Source of the DNA: Agromyces aureus
Lineage (GTDB): Bacteria; Actinomycetota; Actinomycetes; Actinomycetales; Microbacteriaceae
Assembly: GCF_001660485.1 (NCBI RefSeq)
Contig: NZ_CP013979.1
Location: forward strand, 2,728,001 to 2,792,000
DNA: 64,000 nucleotides
Direction of reading: 5' to 3'
The notes under the pieces: model-generated
Seen by the model: only the letters and a program-made list of their open reading frames with translations
Database searches by the model: none
What the model was told of the DNA's origin: nothing
Part shown: in pieces, positions 16,469 to 25,781 of the stretch
How positions within the stretch are numbered: the first letter of the stretch is position 1
Layout: the number at the start of each line of letters is the position of its first letter
Program-made: the position numbers and the translations under genes

Positions 16469-16969
16469 GTGTCGAACAACGCCACTGCCCCGAAGCCGTC
16501 CACGCTCAACCTTCCGCTCATCCTGCTCTGGGCCGTCGCGGTGATCGTGGCCGCCGTCGGCGCCTACCTCCTCTTCGCCGGCAACGCCGCCCAGGTCGCG
16601 TTCTACACGGCGCAGGGTTCCGAGTACGCCCTGTACCTCGCGAACATCTCCCAGTCCACCATCGGCGGACTGCTGCTCGCGGCCGGCGTCGTCGGCATCC
16701 TGCTCGCGCTCGCGACCCAGGCGCGCAACCGTGCCGCCGCCATCCAGGCTCAGGCCGCCGCGGCCGAGTTCGACGCCGTGTTCGGCGACATCGACGACGA
16801 GGACTTCGACGAGATCGACGAGATCGAGATCCTCGAGGCGGATGCCGCGGCCACCCCCGTGACCGCAGATGCGCCCGCCGTGGCCGACGCCCCGGCCCCC
16901 GCCGCTCCGGCAGCCCCCGCGGCCCCGGCAGCGCCCGAGGCGCCGGAGGCCCCGAAGGCCGCCAACTAG
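16469..16969 (+). CDS. Two-helix membrane protein with acidic and Ala/Pro-rich tail
   Basis: The 166-residue protein starts at a GTG with GAAGGAATC upstream. It has two transmembrane helices (about 14-38 and 64-88). A cytoplasmic region follows with a short acidic block (FDAVFGDIDDEDFDEIDEIE at about 92-112) and a C-terminal Ala-Pro-rich repeat tail. Similar dynein-light-chain-like two-helix proteins occur widely in Microbacteriaceae without known function. It is the first chromosomal gene beside the element and is separated from the tRNA by 226 bases without another gene. Function unknown. Confidence 0.75.
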   Translation: MSNNATAPKPSTLNLPLILLWAVAVIVAAVGAYLLFAGNAAQVAFYTAQGSEYALYLANISQSTIGGLLLAAGVVGILLALATQARNRAAAIQAQAAAAEFDAVFGDIDDEDFDEIDEIEILEADAAATPVTADAPAVADAPAPAAPAAPAAPAAPEAPEAPKAAN

Positions 16970-17001
16970 GCAGCTCGCGCGACTCGCGACACCCGAAGCA
17001 C

Positions 17002-17658
17002 TCAGAGGTGCCGACGCACCTCGTCGAGGAACGCCTTCGGGTCGTCGACCCACAGCCGAAGGGCGGTGATCTCCTGATCGCCGCCCTTCGGCGTGAGCCC
17101 GGGCAGCCGCACGACGGTGGGCCGTTCGAGCTCGATGACGAGGTTCGTCTCGTCGTGCATGCGCAGCACGAGGGTGCGCGCGGCATCCGTCTCGACGATG
17201 CGAGGCGACTTCGGCTCGTCGACCTGCTTCACGCGCGTCACCGAGGCGATGTCGTCCCACGCGATCGGGATGTCGAGCTCGAGCCCCTGTCGCACGCGGA
17301 TGCCGTTCGGACCGACCGTCATCGGCCGCATGAGGTACGCGCAGAGCAGGCCGAACATCCAGGTGACGCCCCAGATGCCGAGCACGAGCATCGCGATGCG
17401 CAGCGCGGGCCAGCGGTGCACGATGAGGTCGATGATCGGGATCTCGACGGCCGACAGCACGATGAAGACCATGAGCACCGTGAACACGGGCTTGTGGTAG
17501 CCGAAGCCCACGTCGCCTCGTGCGATCGCCGGTCGGCGCACGATGAAGCGCCCGATGTTCTCGTAGATGCGCAGTTCGACGACGAGGGCGCGCCAGGCGA
17601 GGTTCAGGGCACGTCGCCAGGCGGATGCCGCGGCACGCCGATCGCCGGTGACGGTCAC
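17002..17658 (-). CDS. PH-like membrane protein downstream of the MarR regulator
   Basis: The 218-residue protein starts at a GTG overlapping the MarR stop (GTGA), so it is translationally coupled to the regulator. It has two transmembrane helices (about 58-80 and 87-109). A C-terminal domain of about 105 residues reads like a bacterial PH (YdbS-type) domain: TVGPNGIRVRQGLELDIPIAWDDIASV followed by regular strands and a closing helix. Role unknown. The coupling suggests that its expression follows MarR autoregulation. Confidence 0.75.
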   Translation of the reverse strand: MTVTGDRRAAASAWRRALNLAWRALVVELRIYENIGRFIVRRPAIARGDVGFGYHKPVFTVLMVFIVLSAVEIPIIDLIVHRWPALRIAMLVLGIWGVTWMFGLLCAYLMRPMTVGPNGIRVRQGLELDIPIAWDDIASVTRVKQVDEPKSPRIVETDAARTLVLRMHDETNLVIELERPTVVRLPGLTPKGGDQEITALRLWVDDPKAFLDEVRRHL

Positions 17659-18128
17659 GATGTCCGCTCCCCCGCCCGACGCGCCCGGTCGGCCTCGATG
17701 AGTTCGCGCAAGCGGGTCGCGATCGCGTCGACGCCGCGTTCGAGCGCCTCGCGATCGGTCTGCGCGACGGCACCGAGCAGTTCGGCCGCCAGTTCGGCGT
17801 GTTCGGCCTGCATCGTGCGCATGCGGGCGACCGCGTCGTCGGTGAGGGTGACGAGCGTCGCCCGTCGGTCGGTCGGGTGCGGCGAACGCGTCACGTGACC
17901 GCCCTCCTCGAGCGCGTCGACGAGCGCCGTGACATTGCGCGGACTGACCTCGAGCGCGCTCGCGAGGGCCTGCTGCGTCATCGGCCCGCTGTGCTGGAGC
18001 ACCCAGAGCACGCGCACGCGAGCCGGCGTGAGGGTGGTGCCCTCGAAGGCGGTGGCCATGTCGTGCTGGAACAGCTCGCCGATCTCGAGCAGGCGGTCGA
18101 GCACGGTCGGGGTCGGCATCAGGGTCAT
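17655..18128 (-). CDS. MarR-family transcriptional regulator
   Basis: The 157-residue protein has the MarR winged-helix layout. An N-terminal dimerisation helix is followed by LTPARVRVLWVLQHSGPMTQQALASALEVSP, the recognition helix RNVTALVDALEEGGHVTR, the wing PTDRRATLVTLT and C-terminal helices. I keep the ATG at 18128, with AGGA close by; an ATG at 18119 is an alternative. The gene is divergent from the GNAT gene, and a 21-base palindrome lies between them. It is probably an autorepressor of itself and the coupled membrane gene. Confidence 0.88.
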   Translation of the reverse strand: MTLMPTPTVLDRLLEIGELFQHDMATAFEGTTLTPARVRVLWVLQHSGPMTQQALASALEVSPRNVTALVDALEEGGHVTRSPHPTDRRATLVTLTDDAVARMRTMQAEHAELAAELLGAVAQTDREALERGVDAIATRLRELIEADRARRAGERTS

Positions 18129-18144
18129 ATCCTGATGATACTAC

Positions 18145-18165
18145 ATCGTGAATGGAGTTCACGAT
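18145..18165. promoter_or_regulatory. Palindromic operator upstream of marR
   Basis: ATCGTGAA (18145-18152) and TTCACGAT (18158-18165) form a perfect 8-bp inverted repeat around 5 bases. Its position 17 bases before the MarR start, between divergent genes, is that of a MarR dimer site. Confidence 0.65.
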
Positions 18166-18202
18166 ATTCCGGATGTCGCACCCGCCCGCTATCGTGGCCC
18201 GC

Positions 18203-18841
18203 ATGCAGTCCCAGGTCGGCACCGATGCCCATCCGTCCGAACTCCGCTTCGTTCCCGCACGTGAAGCGCCGTTCGCCGATATCGAGGCGGTGTTCGGCAC
18301 TCGAGGAGATCCGTCCACCTGCTGGTGCCAGTGGTACAAGATCCCGGGTAGCGACTGGCGAGAGGACCCCGTCGAGCTCGCGGCGAAGCTCGAACACCAG
18401 ATCGCCACGGCCGAACACGGCGGCCCAGGGCTCGTCGCCTACGACGGCGAGACGCCCGTGGGCTGGTGCGCGGTCGAACCACGACCCGCACTCCCCCGCC
18501 TGCAAGCCAAGCGCATCGTGAGCAAGGGCAGCTCCGAGCCGGAGTTCGACGACGAGTCCGTCTGGGCGGTCACGTGCTTCGTCGTGCCCAGAGCGCATCG
18601 CAAGCGCGGCGTCGGCGGAGCCTTGGCCGAGGCGGCGGTCGCGTACGCACGAGAGCAGGGTGCCCGGGTGCTCGAGGCGTACGGCGTCGACCCCACGGCG
18701 CGAGCGAAGGTTCCGGCCGCCGATCTCTTCCCCGGCACCGTCTCGATGTTCGAGCGCGCCGGGTTCACCGAGGTGGCGCGTCCGACCCCGAGCCGCGCGG
18801 TCATGCAGGTGCGCTTCGACCGACCCGGCGATGCCGACTGA
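18203..18841 (+). CDS. GNAT-family N-acetyltransferase
   Basis: The protein has 212 residues from the ATG at 18203; the frame extends to an ATG at 18152, but that one overlaps the palindrome. The acetyl-CoA-binding signature is VVPRAHRKRGVGGALAEAAV (R-x-x-G-x-G form), followed by GARVLEAYGVDP and a C-terminal FERAGFTEVARP motif typical of the fold. A Cys/Trp-rich segment (CWCQWYKIPG) near residue 45 is characteristic of a subgroup of actinobacterial acetyltransferases. The substrate is unknown. The gene is transcribed away from marR and may share its regulation. Confidence 0.85.
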   Translation: MQSQVGTDAHPSELRFVPAREAPFADIEAVFGTRGDPSTCWCQWYKIPGSDWREDPVELAAKLEHQIATAEHGGPGLVAYDGETPVGWCAVEPRPALPRLQAKRIVSKGSSEPEFDDESVWAVTCFVVPRAHRKRGVGGALAEAAVAYAREQGARVLEAYGVDPTARAKVPAADLFPGTVSMFERAGFTEVARPTPSRAVMQVRFDRPGDAD

Positions 18842-18946
18842 CCCGGCGAACCGGTCTGACCGGCCGTACGCGCCGCAGACGACGACGGCCGCGCACCGGC
18901 ATCCGAAGATCCCGATGACGCGGCCGACGCGACGAATGCGAACCGA

Positions 18947-20464
18947 CTAGCGCTGGCGCTTCTCGCGCACGCGCATGTTGACGACGATCGGCGAACCCTC
19001 GAAGCCGTAGATCTCACGCAGGCGCCGCTGGATGAACCGGCGGTAACCCGGGTCGAGGAACCCGGTCGTGAAGAGCACGAAGGTCGGCGGGCGGCTCGCG
19101 GCCTGCGTGCCGAACAGGATGCGCGGCTGCTTGCCACCGCGAAGCGGGTGCGGCGTCTGCTGGGTGAGTTCGGTGAGGAACGCGTTGAACTTGCCCGTCG
19201 CGATGCGGGTGTCCCACGACTCGAGTGCGGTCTCGAGGGCGGGCACGAGCTTCTCGAGGTGGCGTCCGGTGCGCGCCGAGATGTTCACGCGAGGGGCCCA
19301 GGCCACGTGGTGCAGGTCCTTCTCGATCTCGCGCTCGAGGTAGCGGCGACGGTCGTCGTCGAGCAGGTCCCACTTGTTGTAGGCGAGCACGAGCGCGCGT
19401 CCCGATTCGAGCACGAGGTCGATGATGCGCACGTCCTGCTCGGAGATCGGCTGCGAGACGTCGAGGAGCACGACGGCGACCTCGGCCTTCTCGAGCGCGG
19501 CCTGGGTGCGCAGCGACGCGTAGAAGTCGGCGCCCTGCTGCATGTGCACGCGACGACGGATGCCGGCGGTGTCGACGAAGCGCCAGATCTTGCCGCCGAG
19601 CTCGATCTGCTCGTCGACGGGATCGCGGGTCGTGCCCGCGAGTTCGTTGACGACGACGCGCTCTTCACCGGCGGCCTTGTTCAGCAACGAGCTCTTGCCG
19701 ACGTTCGGGCGACCGAGGATCGCGACGCGACGGGGCCCGCCGAACTCGTCCTTCGCGACGGCCGACACCTGCGGCAGCACCTTGAAGACGGCTTCGAGCA
19801 TGTCGGCGACGCCACGGCCGTGCAGCGCCGAGACGGGGTGCGGCTCGCCGAGGCCGAGGTTCCAGAGTGCAGCGGCCTCGGACTCCTGGCGGGCGTCATC
19901 GACCTTGTTCGCCACGAGGAAGACGGGCTTCTTGGTCTTGCGCAGCAGTCGCACGACGTGCTCGTCGGTCGCGGTCGCGCCGACGGTCGCGTCGACGACG
20001 AAGAGCACGACGTCGCAGAGGTCGATCGCGACCTCGGCCTGCAGGGCGACGGAGGCGTCGATGCCCTTGGCATCGGGCTCCCAGCCACCGGTGTCGACGA
20101 GGGTGAAGCGGCGGTCGAGCCATTCGCCCTTGTACGCCACTCGGTCGCGCGTGACGCCGGGGGTGTCTTCGACGACGGCCTCGCGACGGCCGAGGATGCG
20201 GTTGACGAGCGCCGACTTGCCGACGTTCGGGCGGCCGACGATGGCGATCACCGGCAGGGCCGGCAGGTAGCGGATGCCGTCTTCGCCCTCTTCGGAGTGC
20301 TCGAGCACCTCGAGGTCGTCGTCGTCGAGGTTGTAGTCGGACAGCCCCGAGCGCAGCGCCGCGGCGCGCTGCTCGGCGAGCTCGTCGTCGACGTCGGCGA
20401 GGCGGTCGGCGAGGCGGTCGTCGACGACGGACGCGTCGTCGTACTCGTCGCGCTGGTCGGTCAT
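18947..20464 (-). CDS. der: Ribosome-biogenesis GTPase Der (EngA)
   Basis: The 505-residue protein has two tandem GTPase domains, with P-loops GRPNVGKS at 77-84 and 251-258, DTGG and DTAG switch motifs, NKVD and NKWD specificity motifs, and a C-terminal KH-like domain. Der assists maturation of the 50S ribosomal subunit. I chose the ATG at 20464, which has GAGGAGAC upstream; the first 65 residues are an acidic extension common in actinobacteria. It is the last gene of the cmk-side operon, 53 bases after cmk. Confidence 0.96.
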   Translation of the reverse strand: MTDQRDEYDDASVVDDRLADRLADVDDELAEQRAAALRSGLSDYNLDDDDLEVLEHSEEGEDGIRYLPALPVIAIVGRPNVGKSALVNRILGRREAVVEDTPGVTRDRVAYKGEWLDRRFTLVDTGGWEPDAKGIDASVALQAEVAIDLCDVVLFVVDATVGATATDEHVVRLLRKTKKPVFLVANKVDDARQESEAAALWNLGLGEPHPVSALHGRGVADMLEAVFKVLPQVSAVAKDEFGGPRRVAILGRPNVGKSSLLNKAAGEERVVVNELAGTTRDPVDEQIELGGKIWRFVDTAGIRRRVHMQQGADFYASLRTQAALEKAEVAVVLLDVSQPISEQDVRIIDLVLESGRALVLAYNKWDLLDDDRRRYLEREIEKDLHHVAWAPRVNISARTGRHLEKLVPALETALESWDTRIATGKFNAFLTELTQQTPHPLRGGKQPRILFGTQAASRPPTFVLFTTGFLDPGYRRFIQRRLREIYGFEGSPIVVNMRVREKRQR

Positions 20465-20517
20465 GGGTGTCTCCTCAAGTCTTCGGGCGCGTCTGGTCGA
20501 GATGCGCCCCGCTCTAT

Positions 20518-21204
20518 TCAATCAGTGACTGGCTGTGTGAACCTGATGACCTCGATCACGGCCTCGACGGTCTGCTCGAAATCGAGCTCCGTCGAGTCGA
20601 CCGTGGTGACGCCGTCGGCCGCCGTCATGAAGTCGACGACCTTCGAGTCGGCCTCGTCTCGCCTGCGCAGCTCGTCGCCGACGGCGGCGGTCGCCGAGCC
20701 GACGAGTTCGGCCGAACGCCGCGCGGCGCGCACCTCGGGCGAGGCGGTCAGCAGGATGCGCACTGGGGCGTCGGGGGCGACGACGGTCGTGATGTCACGG
20801 CCCTCGACGACGACCCCGGGGCGCGGCTCTGCGGCCATGAGGCCGCGGAACAGCTCGATGAGGTGGGTGCGCACCTCGGGCACGCGGGCGACGCGGCTGA
20901 CGACGGCCGAGATCGCGGGGTCGCGGATCGCCGCGGTCACGTCGACGTCGCCGACGTGCACTGAGTATCCGGTCGGGTCGGTGCCGATGCGGTAGTCGAA
21001 GCTCGCGAGCGATGAGACGACGGATGCCGCGTCATCCGTCTCGATGCCCGATGCCTGCACATGCCAGGCGAGCGCCCGATACGCGGCGCCCGTGTCGAGG
21101 AAACCGAACCCGAGTCGCTTGGCGACCTCCTTGGACACGCTCGACTTGCCGCTGCCGGCGGGGCCGTCGATCGCGACGACGACGGGAATGACCGGGGACG
21201 ACAC
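20518..21204 (-). CDS. cmk: Cytidylate kinase
   Basis: The 228-residue enzyme phosphorylates CMP/dCMP. The P-loop GPAGSGKSS is at residues 14-22, [12 protein letters not shown] follows as the nucleotide-binding segment, and [26 protein letters not shown] is the usual middle part. It starts at a GTG two bases after tyrA, so the genes are co-transcribed. The pairing cmk-der is widely conserved. Confidence 0.95.
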   Translation of the reverse strand: MSSPVIPVVVAIDGPAGSGKSSVSKEVAKRLGFGFLDTGAAYRALAWHVQASGIETDDAASVVSSLASFDYRIGTDPTGYSVHVGDVDVTAAIRDPAISAVVSRVARVPEVRTHLIELFRGLMAAEPRPGVVVEGRDITTVVAPDAPVRILLTASPEVRAARRSAELVGSATAAVGDELRRRDEADSKVVDFMTAADGVTTVDSTELDFEQTVEAVIEVIRFTQPVTD

Positions 21205-21206
21205 GT

Positions 21207-22289
21207 TCAGCCTGCAATCCGCCAGCCGCGGGCGGCCAGCTCATCGGTGAGGCGCTCGAGCACCTCGGGAAGCACGGAGATCTCGGCGAGGCCCACCTGG
21301 GCGCCCGGCGAGTGCTCGAGGCGGAGGTCCTCGAGGTTGACGCCGGCGTCGCCGACGTCGTTGAAGAGCTTGGCGAGCTGCCCGGGTCGGTCGTCGACCA
21401 TGACGATGAGGCTCGCGTACCGGCGGTCGACGCCGTGCTTGCCCGGCAGGCGCTCGACGCCCGTGTTGCCGCCGAAGAGCTCTTCGGCGATGCGACGGCG
21501 GGCACCGGGCGCCTCGAGGTCGTCGAGCGCGTCGATGAACCGGTCGAGGTCGTCGCGGTAGCCGCGCAGGATCTCGATGACGGGGGCCGAGTTCTGCCCG
21601 AGGATCTGCACCCAGAGCTCGGGGTCGCTCGCGGCCACGCGCGTGACGTCGCGGATGCCCTGCCCGGCGAGGTTCACCGACGCGTGCGGCGCGTCGATCA
21701 GGCGGCGGGCCATGAGCGTGGAGACGACCTGCGGCACGTGCGACACGAGCGCGACGGCCCGGTCGTGCTGCTCGGGCGTGAGCTCGACGAGCGTGGCTCC
21801 GAGGTCGAGGATCAGGTCGTCGATGACCGACGCGTCGCGGTACGAGATGCGATCGTGCGCCGCGACGACCCATGGGCGCCCGACGAAGAGGTCGGCGCGG
21901 CCCGACATGGGCCCGCCGAGCTCGCGCCCCGCCATCGGGTGGGTGCCGAGGTAGCGCGACAGGTCGGCGCCGCGCGCCACGAGGTCGTCGTGGATCGCGA
22001 GCTTCACGCTCGCGACATCCGTCACGATCGCGGTCGGGTTCGCCGCCAGTTCGGATGCCACGACCGCGGCCGTGACATCGGGCGGCACGCACACGACGAC
22101 GAGCTGCGGCACGTCGTCGGGCGCCGCCGGGCGACCCGCGCCGTAGTCGGCCGCGATCGCGAGATGCGTGGGCGACGCGTCGGCGAGGATCACCTCGACG
22201 CCCTTCGCCCGCAGTCCGAGCCCGATGCTCGCGCCGAGCAGGCCGACGCCGACGATCCGCACCGGGCCCGTCAGGCGCGCTTCGCTCAC
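21207..22289 (-). CDS. tyrA: Prephenate dehydrogenase with ACT domain
   Basis: The 360-residue protein has an N-terminal NAD(P)-binding motif ([16 protein letters not shown]), the catalytic region with [12 protein letters not shown], an all-helical dimerisation domain ([15 protein letters not shown]), and a C-terminal ACT domain ([21 protein letters not shown]) from about residue 285. It catalyses the tyrosine branch from prephenate; the ACT domain suggests feedback control by an amino acid, probably tyrosine. The GTG start overlaps the rluB stop as GTGA. Confidence 0.93.
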   Translation of the reverse strand: MSEARLTGPVRIVGVGLLGASIGLGLRAKGVEVILADASPTHLAIAADYGAGRPAAPDDVPQLVVVCVPPDVTAAVVASELAANPTAIVTDVASVKLAIHDDLVARGADLSRYLGTHPMAGRELGGPMSGRADLFVGRPWVVAAHDRISYRDASVIDDLILDLGATLVELTPEQHDRAVALVSHVPQVVSTLMARRLIDAPHASVNLAGQGIRDVTRVAASDPELWVQILGQNSAPVIEILRGYRDDLDRFIDALDDLEAPGARRRIAEELFGGNTGVERLPGKHGVDRRYASLIVMVDDRPGQLAKLFNDVGDAGVNLEDLRLEHSPGAQVGLAEISVLPEVLERLTDELAARGWRIAG

Positions 22290-23185
22290 GACTCCCCCTC
22301 GTCGGCCGAGTCCGCGCCGGCGGAGTCCGCGGCCGCGCGGTCGTCGGCGGAGTCCCCGGACGAACCCGAGGCCGCGTCGTTGCGCCCGCGCGCGGCATCC
22401 GCTTCTCGCGAGATCGTCAGCAGCAGGCCGCGCTCGCTGTCGGTGAGCTCGCGCATCACGCCGATGCGGAGCGTGCCGAGGTGCAGCGGTCCGAAGCTGC
22501 GACGCACGAGCTCGACCACCGGGTGGCCGACCTCGGCCATCATGCGCCGCACGATGCGGTTGCGGCCCGAGTGCAGCGTCAGCTCGACGATCGAGTGCCG
22601 GTCGTCGCCCTGATGCTGGCGGATCTTCGCACGGTCGACCTTGATCGGGCCGTCCTCGAGTTCGATGCCCTGCTTGAGCTTCTGCAGCGTCTGCGGCGAC
22701 ACCCGGCCCTGCACCTTGGCGATGTACGTCTTCTCGACGCCGAACGAGGGGTGCGCGAGCACGTGCGCGAGGTCGCCGTCGTTCGTGAGCAGCAGGAGGC
22801 CGCTCGTGTCGCCGTCGAGGCGGCCGACGTTGTAGACGCGTTCCTCGAGCTCGTCGGTGAACTCGCGCAGGTCGGGGCGACCCTTCTCGTCGCGCATCGA
22901 CGAGACCACGCCGCGCGGCTTGTTGAGCATGTAGTAGCGCTTGCCGGGGTCCAGCTGCACCGCGACGCCGTCGACGGCGACGAGGTCGTGCTCGGGGTCG
23001 ATGCGTCGTCCGAGCTCGGTCACGACGATGCCGTTGACCTCGATGCGGCCCTCGACGATGTACTGCTCGACCACGCGGCGGCTCGCGACGCCCGCGGCGG
23101 CGAGCACCTTCTGCAGGCGCACGCCCTCGGGTTCGGTGAACCAGCCGTTGGCTGCCTGTTCGTCGCTGCCGTTCTTCTCAGTCAC
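22286..23185 (-). CDS. rluB: 23S rRNA pseudouridine synthase (RluB type)
   Basis: The 299-residue protein has an N-terminal S4 RNA-binding domain (VRLQKVLAAAGVASRR) and a pseudouridine-synthase domain with the catalytic Asp in GRLDGDTSGLLLLTNDG. The downstream motif HSGRNRIVRRMMAEVGHPV is typical of the RsuA/RluB family. It starts at a GTG overlapping scpB by 8 bases. The scpA-scpB-rluB order is the standard arrangement in actinobacteria. The C-terminal 35 residues are a low-complexity Asp/Ser/Ala tail. Confidence 0.93.
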   Translation of the reverse strand: MTEKNGSDEQAANGWFTEPEGVRLQKVLAAAGVASRRVVEQYIVEGRIEVNGIVVTELGRRIDPEHDLVAVDGVAVQLDPGKRYYMLNKPRGVVSSMRDEKGRPDLREFTDELEERVYNVGRLDGDTSGLLLLTNDGDLAHVLAHPSFGVEKTYIAKVQGRVSPQTLQKLKQGIELEDGPIKVDRAKIRQHQGDDRHSIVELTLHSGRNRIVRRMMAEVGHPVVELVRRSFGPLHLGTLRIGVMRELTDSERGLLLTISREADAARGRNDAASGSSGDSADDRAAADSAGADSADEGES

Positions 23186-23990
23186 GTTCGAATCCTTCCT
23201 GACCGTCGTCGAGCAACGGGGAGATGTGGGGCAGCTCGTCGATGGAGTTGATGCCGAGGTTGGTGAGCAGCAGTTCGGTCGTGCCGTAGAGGAGGGCGCC
23301 CGTCTCGGCGTCCGTGTCGATCTCGGTGATGAGGCCGCGGCCGAGCAGCGTGCGCACGACCGAGTCGACGTTCACGGCACGGATCGACGCGATCTGCGAG
23401 CGCGAGATCGGCTGCTTGTACGCGATCACCGAGAGCGTCTCCAACGCCGCCTGCGAAAGTCTGGTCGACGTCTGCGCGATCACGAAATCCGACACGAGCG
23501 CGTCGTACTCGCTGCGCACGTAGAACCGCCACCCGCCGCCCACTTCGCGCAGTTCGAATCCGCGACGGATGCCGCGTGCCGCATCGTTCGCGTCGGCGAC
23601 ATCGGTGCGCGGCTCGCCCGACACGCCCGTGCCGTCGTAGTCCGCCCGCAGGCGTGCGATCGCGGCGCGCACCTCGGCGACCGGACGCTGCACGGCGGCC
23701 GCGAGGTGCACGACGCTCTGCGGTTCGTCGGCGATGAACATGATCGCCTCGAGCGCGCGATCGAGGTCGAGGTGCGGCTGTCCCGGCACGTCGAGCGGGG
23801 TGACCACCGAGAGCTCGGGTCCGTCAGGGACCGGGAGCTCGGGTCCGTCAGGTCCCGGCTCGGCCTCACCTCCGGTGGTCGAGGAGGGAGCGCCGGCGAC
23901 CACATCGAGACCCCCGTCACCCTCGGACAGCTCACCCGCCGCGGCATCCGTTTCATCGATCTCGTCGATCTCGTCGATCTCATTCGTCAT
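23178..23990 (-). CDS. scpB: Segregation and condensation protein B
   Basis: The 270-residue protein begins with about 75 acidic, low-complexity residues, including an EID repeat at the very start, followed by two winged-helix domains. Diagnostic segments are LEAIMFIADEPQSVVHLAAAV, QAALETLSVIAYKQPISRSQIASIRAVNVDSVVRTLLGRGLI and GALLYGTTELLLTNLGI. ScpB joins ScpA and SMC in chromosome condensation. The N-terminal tail is longer than in most ScpB proteins. The start overlaps scpA by 11 bases. Confidence 0.93.
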   Translation of the reverse strand: MTNEIDEIDEIDETDAAAGELSEGDGGLDVVAGAPSSTTGGEAEPGPDGPELPVPDGPELSVVTPLDVPGQPHLDLDRALEAIMFIADEPQSVVHLAAAVQRPVAEVRAAIARLRADYDGTGVSGEPRTDVADANDAARGIRRGFELREVGGGWRFYVRSEYDALVSDFVIAQTSTRLSQAALETLSVIAYKQPISRSQIASIRAVNVDSVVRTLLGRGLITEIDTDAETGALLYGTTELLLTNLGINSIDELPHISPLLDDGQEGFERD

Positions 23991-24855
23991 AGTCGGCCCC
24001 CAGGGCTTCGAGGTTTTCGTCTGACCACGTCTCGGCGGCCCAGTGCAGCGTGAGCTCGCCGAGCGGCTCGACCTGGTCGAAGCCGATCGCCGCGTGGCGA
24101 TAGAGCTCGAGTACCGCGAGGAAGCGGGCCACGACGACGCCCGTCTGCGAGACGCCGGCGATCAATTGCCGGAAGCTCACGGGTTCGCCTCGGCGCAGCA
24201 CCGCGACGACGTGCGCCGCCTGCTCGCGGATCGATACGAGCGGCGCGTGCAGGTGCGTGAGTCCGACCGTCGGGATCTCGCGCGGCGTCATCGCGAGGGC
24301 CGCGAGCGCTGCGAAGTCCTCGGCGTTGAGCGTCCAGCGCAGTTCGGGCGCGCGTTGACGGAACTTGTCCTCGAGTCGCACGGTTCTCGGGTGCCGCAGC
24401 CCCTCGGCGTCGAGGTTGGCCTGGAACCAGCGCGCGACCTCCTTGAAGGCCCGGTACTGCAACAGGCGGGCGAAGAGCAGGTCGCGGGCCTCGAGCAGGG
24501 CGACGTCCTCGGCATCGACGAGCTCGCCCTGCGGCAGCAGGCCGACGACCTTGAGGTCGAGCAGGGTTGCGGCGACCACGAGGAACTCCGACGCGAGGTC
24601 GAGCTCCTCGGCGGAGTCGACGCCGCGCAGGTACGAGATGAACTCGTCGGTCACCGCCGAGAGCGACACCTCGGTGATGTCCATCTCGTGCTTGGCGATG
24701 AGCGAGAGCAGCAGGTCGAACGGACCCTCGAAGTTCGTCAGCGCGACCCGGAACCCGCCGTCGCCACCCGCTCCCCCTGCCTCGTTCGACGGCTCGGCGT
24801 CGCCGACCGGCGCCTGCTCCCCCGAGACCGGAACGGCCTCAGGCGACCGCGCCAC
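23980..24855 (-). CDS. scpA: Segregation and condensation protein A (kleisin)
   Basis: The 291-residue protein contains the kleisin signature FRVALTNFEGPFDLLLSLIAKHEMDITEVSL, followed by ATLLDLKVVGLLP and a C-terminal winged helix (VARFLAVLELYRHAAIGFDQ). It bridges the SMC heads with ScpB. The start is a GTG within the end of the parA-like gene, 17 bases of overlap, so the set parA-scpA-scpB is tightly coupled. Confidence 0.94.
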   Translation of the reverse strand: MARSPEAVPVSGEQAPVGDAEPSNEAGGAGGDGGFRVALTNFEGPFDLLLSLIAKHEMDITEVSLSAVTDEFISYLRGVDSAEELDLASEFLVVAATLLDLKVVGLLPQGELVDAEDVALLEARDLLFARLLQYRAFKEVARWFQANLDAEGLRHPRTVRLEDKFRQRAPELRWTLNAEDFAALAALAMTPREIPTVGLTHLHAPLVSIREQAAHVVAVLRRGEPVSFRQLIAGVSQTGVVVARFLAVLELYRHAAIGFDQVEPLGELTLHWAAETWSDENLEALGADYDE

Positions 24856-25726
24856 GGAAGACCAGCTCCCTCGCGAGCTGACGGTACGACTTCGATGCCT
24901 GGTGATCGGGCGCGAACTGCGTGATCGGCGTCGCGGCGACGGTCGCGTCCGGGAACTTCACGGTGCGCGTGATGACCGTCTCGAGCACGTCGTCGCCGAA
25001 GGCGTCGACGACCCGCTCGAGCACCTCGCGCGAGTGCAGCGTGCGCGAGTCGTACATGGTGGCGAGGATGCCGTCGAGCGTGATCGCCGGGTTCAGCCGG
25101 TCGCGCACCTTGTCGATGGTCTCGATGAGCAGCGCGACGCCGCGCAGCGCGAAGAACTCGCACTCGAGCGGGATGACCACACCGTGCGCGGCCGTGAGCG
25201 CGTTCACCGTGAGGAGCCCGAGCGAGGGCTGGCAGTCGATGAGGATCACGTCGTAGTCGGAGGAGACCCTGCGCAGCACGCCGGCGAGGATCTGCTCGCG
25301 CGCGACCTCGTTGACGAGGTTGATCTCGGCGGCCGAGAGATCGATGTTGCCGGGGATCACGTCGAGACCCTCGACGCTCGTGTTCTGGATCGCGTCGTTC
25401 GGATCGATCGACCGCGAGAGCAGCAGGTCGTAGATCGTCGGCACGTCGTGCGTCTGCACCCCGAGCCCCGCCGACAGCGCGCCCTGCGGGTCGAAGTCGA
25501 TCGCGAGCACGCGGCGCCCGTACTCGGCCAGCGTCGCGCCGAGGTTGATCGTGGTCGTCGTCTTGCCGACGCCGCCCTTCTGGTTGCAGAGGGCGATGAT
25601 GCGGGCCGGGCCGTGCGAACGCAGCGGCTTCGGCTCTGGGAACTCGCGGTGCGGGCGACCGGTGGGACCGAGATCCTGCGTCAGCGAACCGATGCCGTCC
25701 GCCGGATCGTGCGTCTGCTGGGTCAC
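24839..25726 (-). CDS. ParA/Soj-family ATPase
   Basis: I chose the GTG at 25726, with GGAGGAGAG upstream, giving 295 residues. The deviant Walker A motif KGGVGKTT is at 50-57, followed by RRVLAIDFDPQGALS, DVILIDCQPSLGLLTVNAL and PLECEFFALRGVA, all hallmarks of ParA. This copy sits with scpA, scpB and xerD, not with a parB gene, and is the orphan segregation ATPase commonly found at this place in actinobacteria. It probably assists chromosome organisation rather than oriC partition. Confidence 0.93.
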   Translation of the reverse strand: MTQQTHDPADGIGSLTQDLGPTGRPHREFPEPKPLRSHGPARIIALCNQKGGVGKTTTTINLGATLAEYGRRVLAIDFDPQGALSAGLGVQTHDVPTIYDLLLSRSIDPNDAIQNTSVEGLDVIPGNIDLSAAEINLVNEVAREQILAGVLRRVSSDYDVILIDCQPSLGLLTVNALTAAHGVVIPLECEFFALRGVALLIETIDKVRDRLNPAITLDGILATMYDSRTLHSREVLERVVDAFGDDVLETVITRTVKFPDATVAATPITQFAPDHQASKSYRQLARELVFRGAVA

Positions 25727-25781
25727 GTGTGGTCTCTCCTCCGCCTGCCTGCCCCTCGTCGCGCGAGTGGCTTGGTCGATT

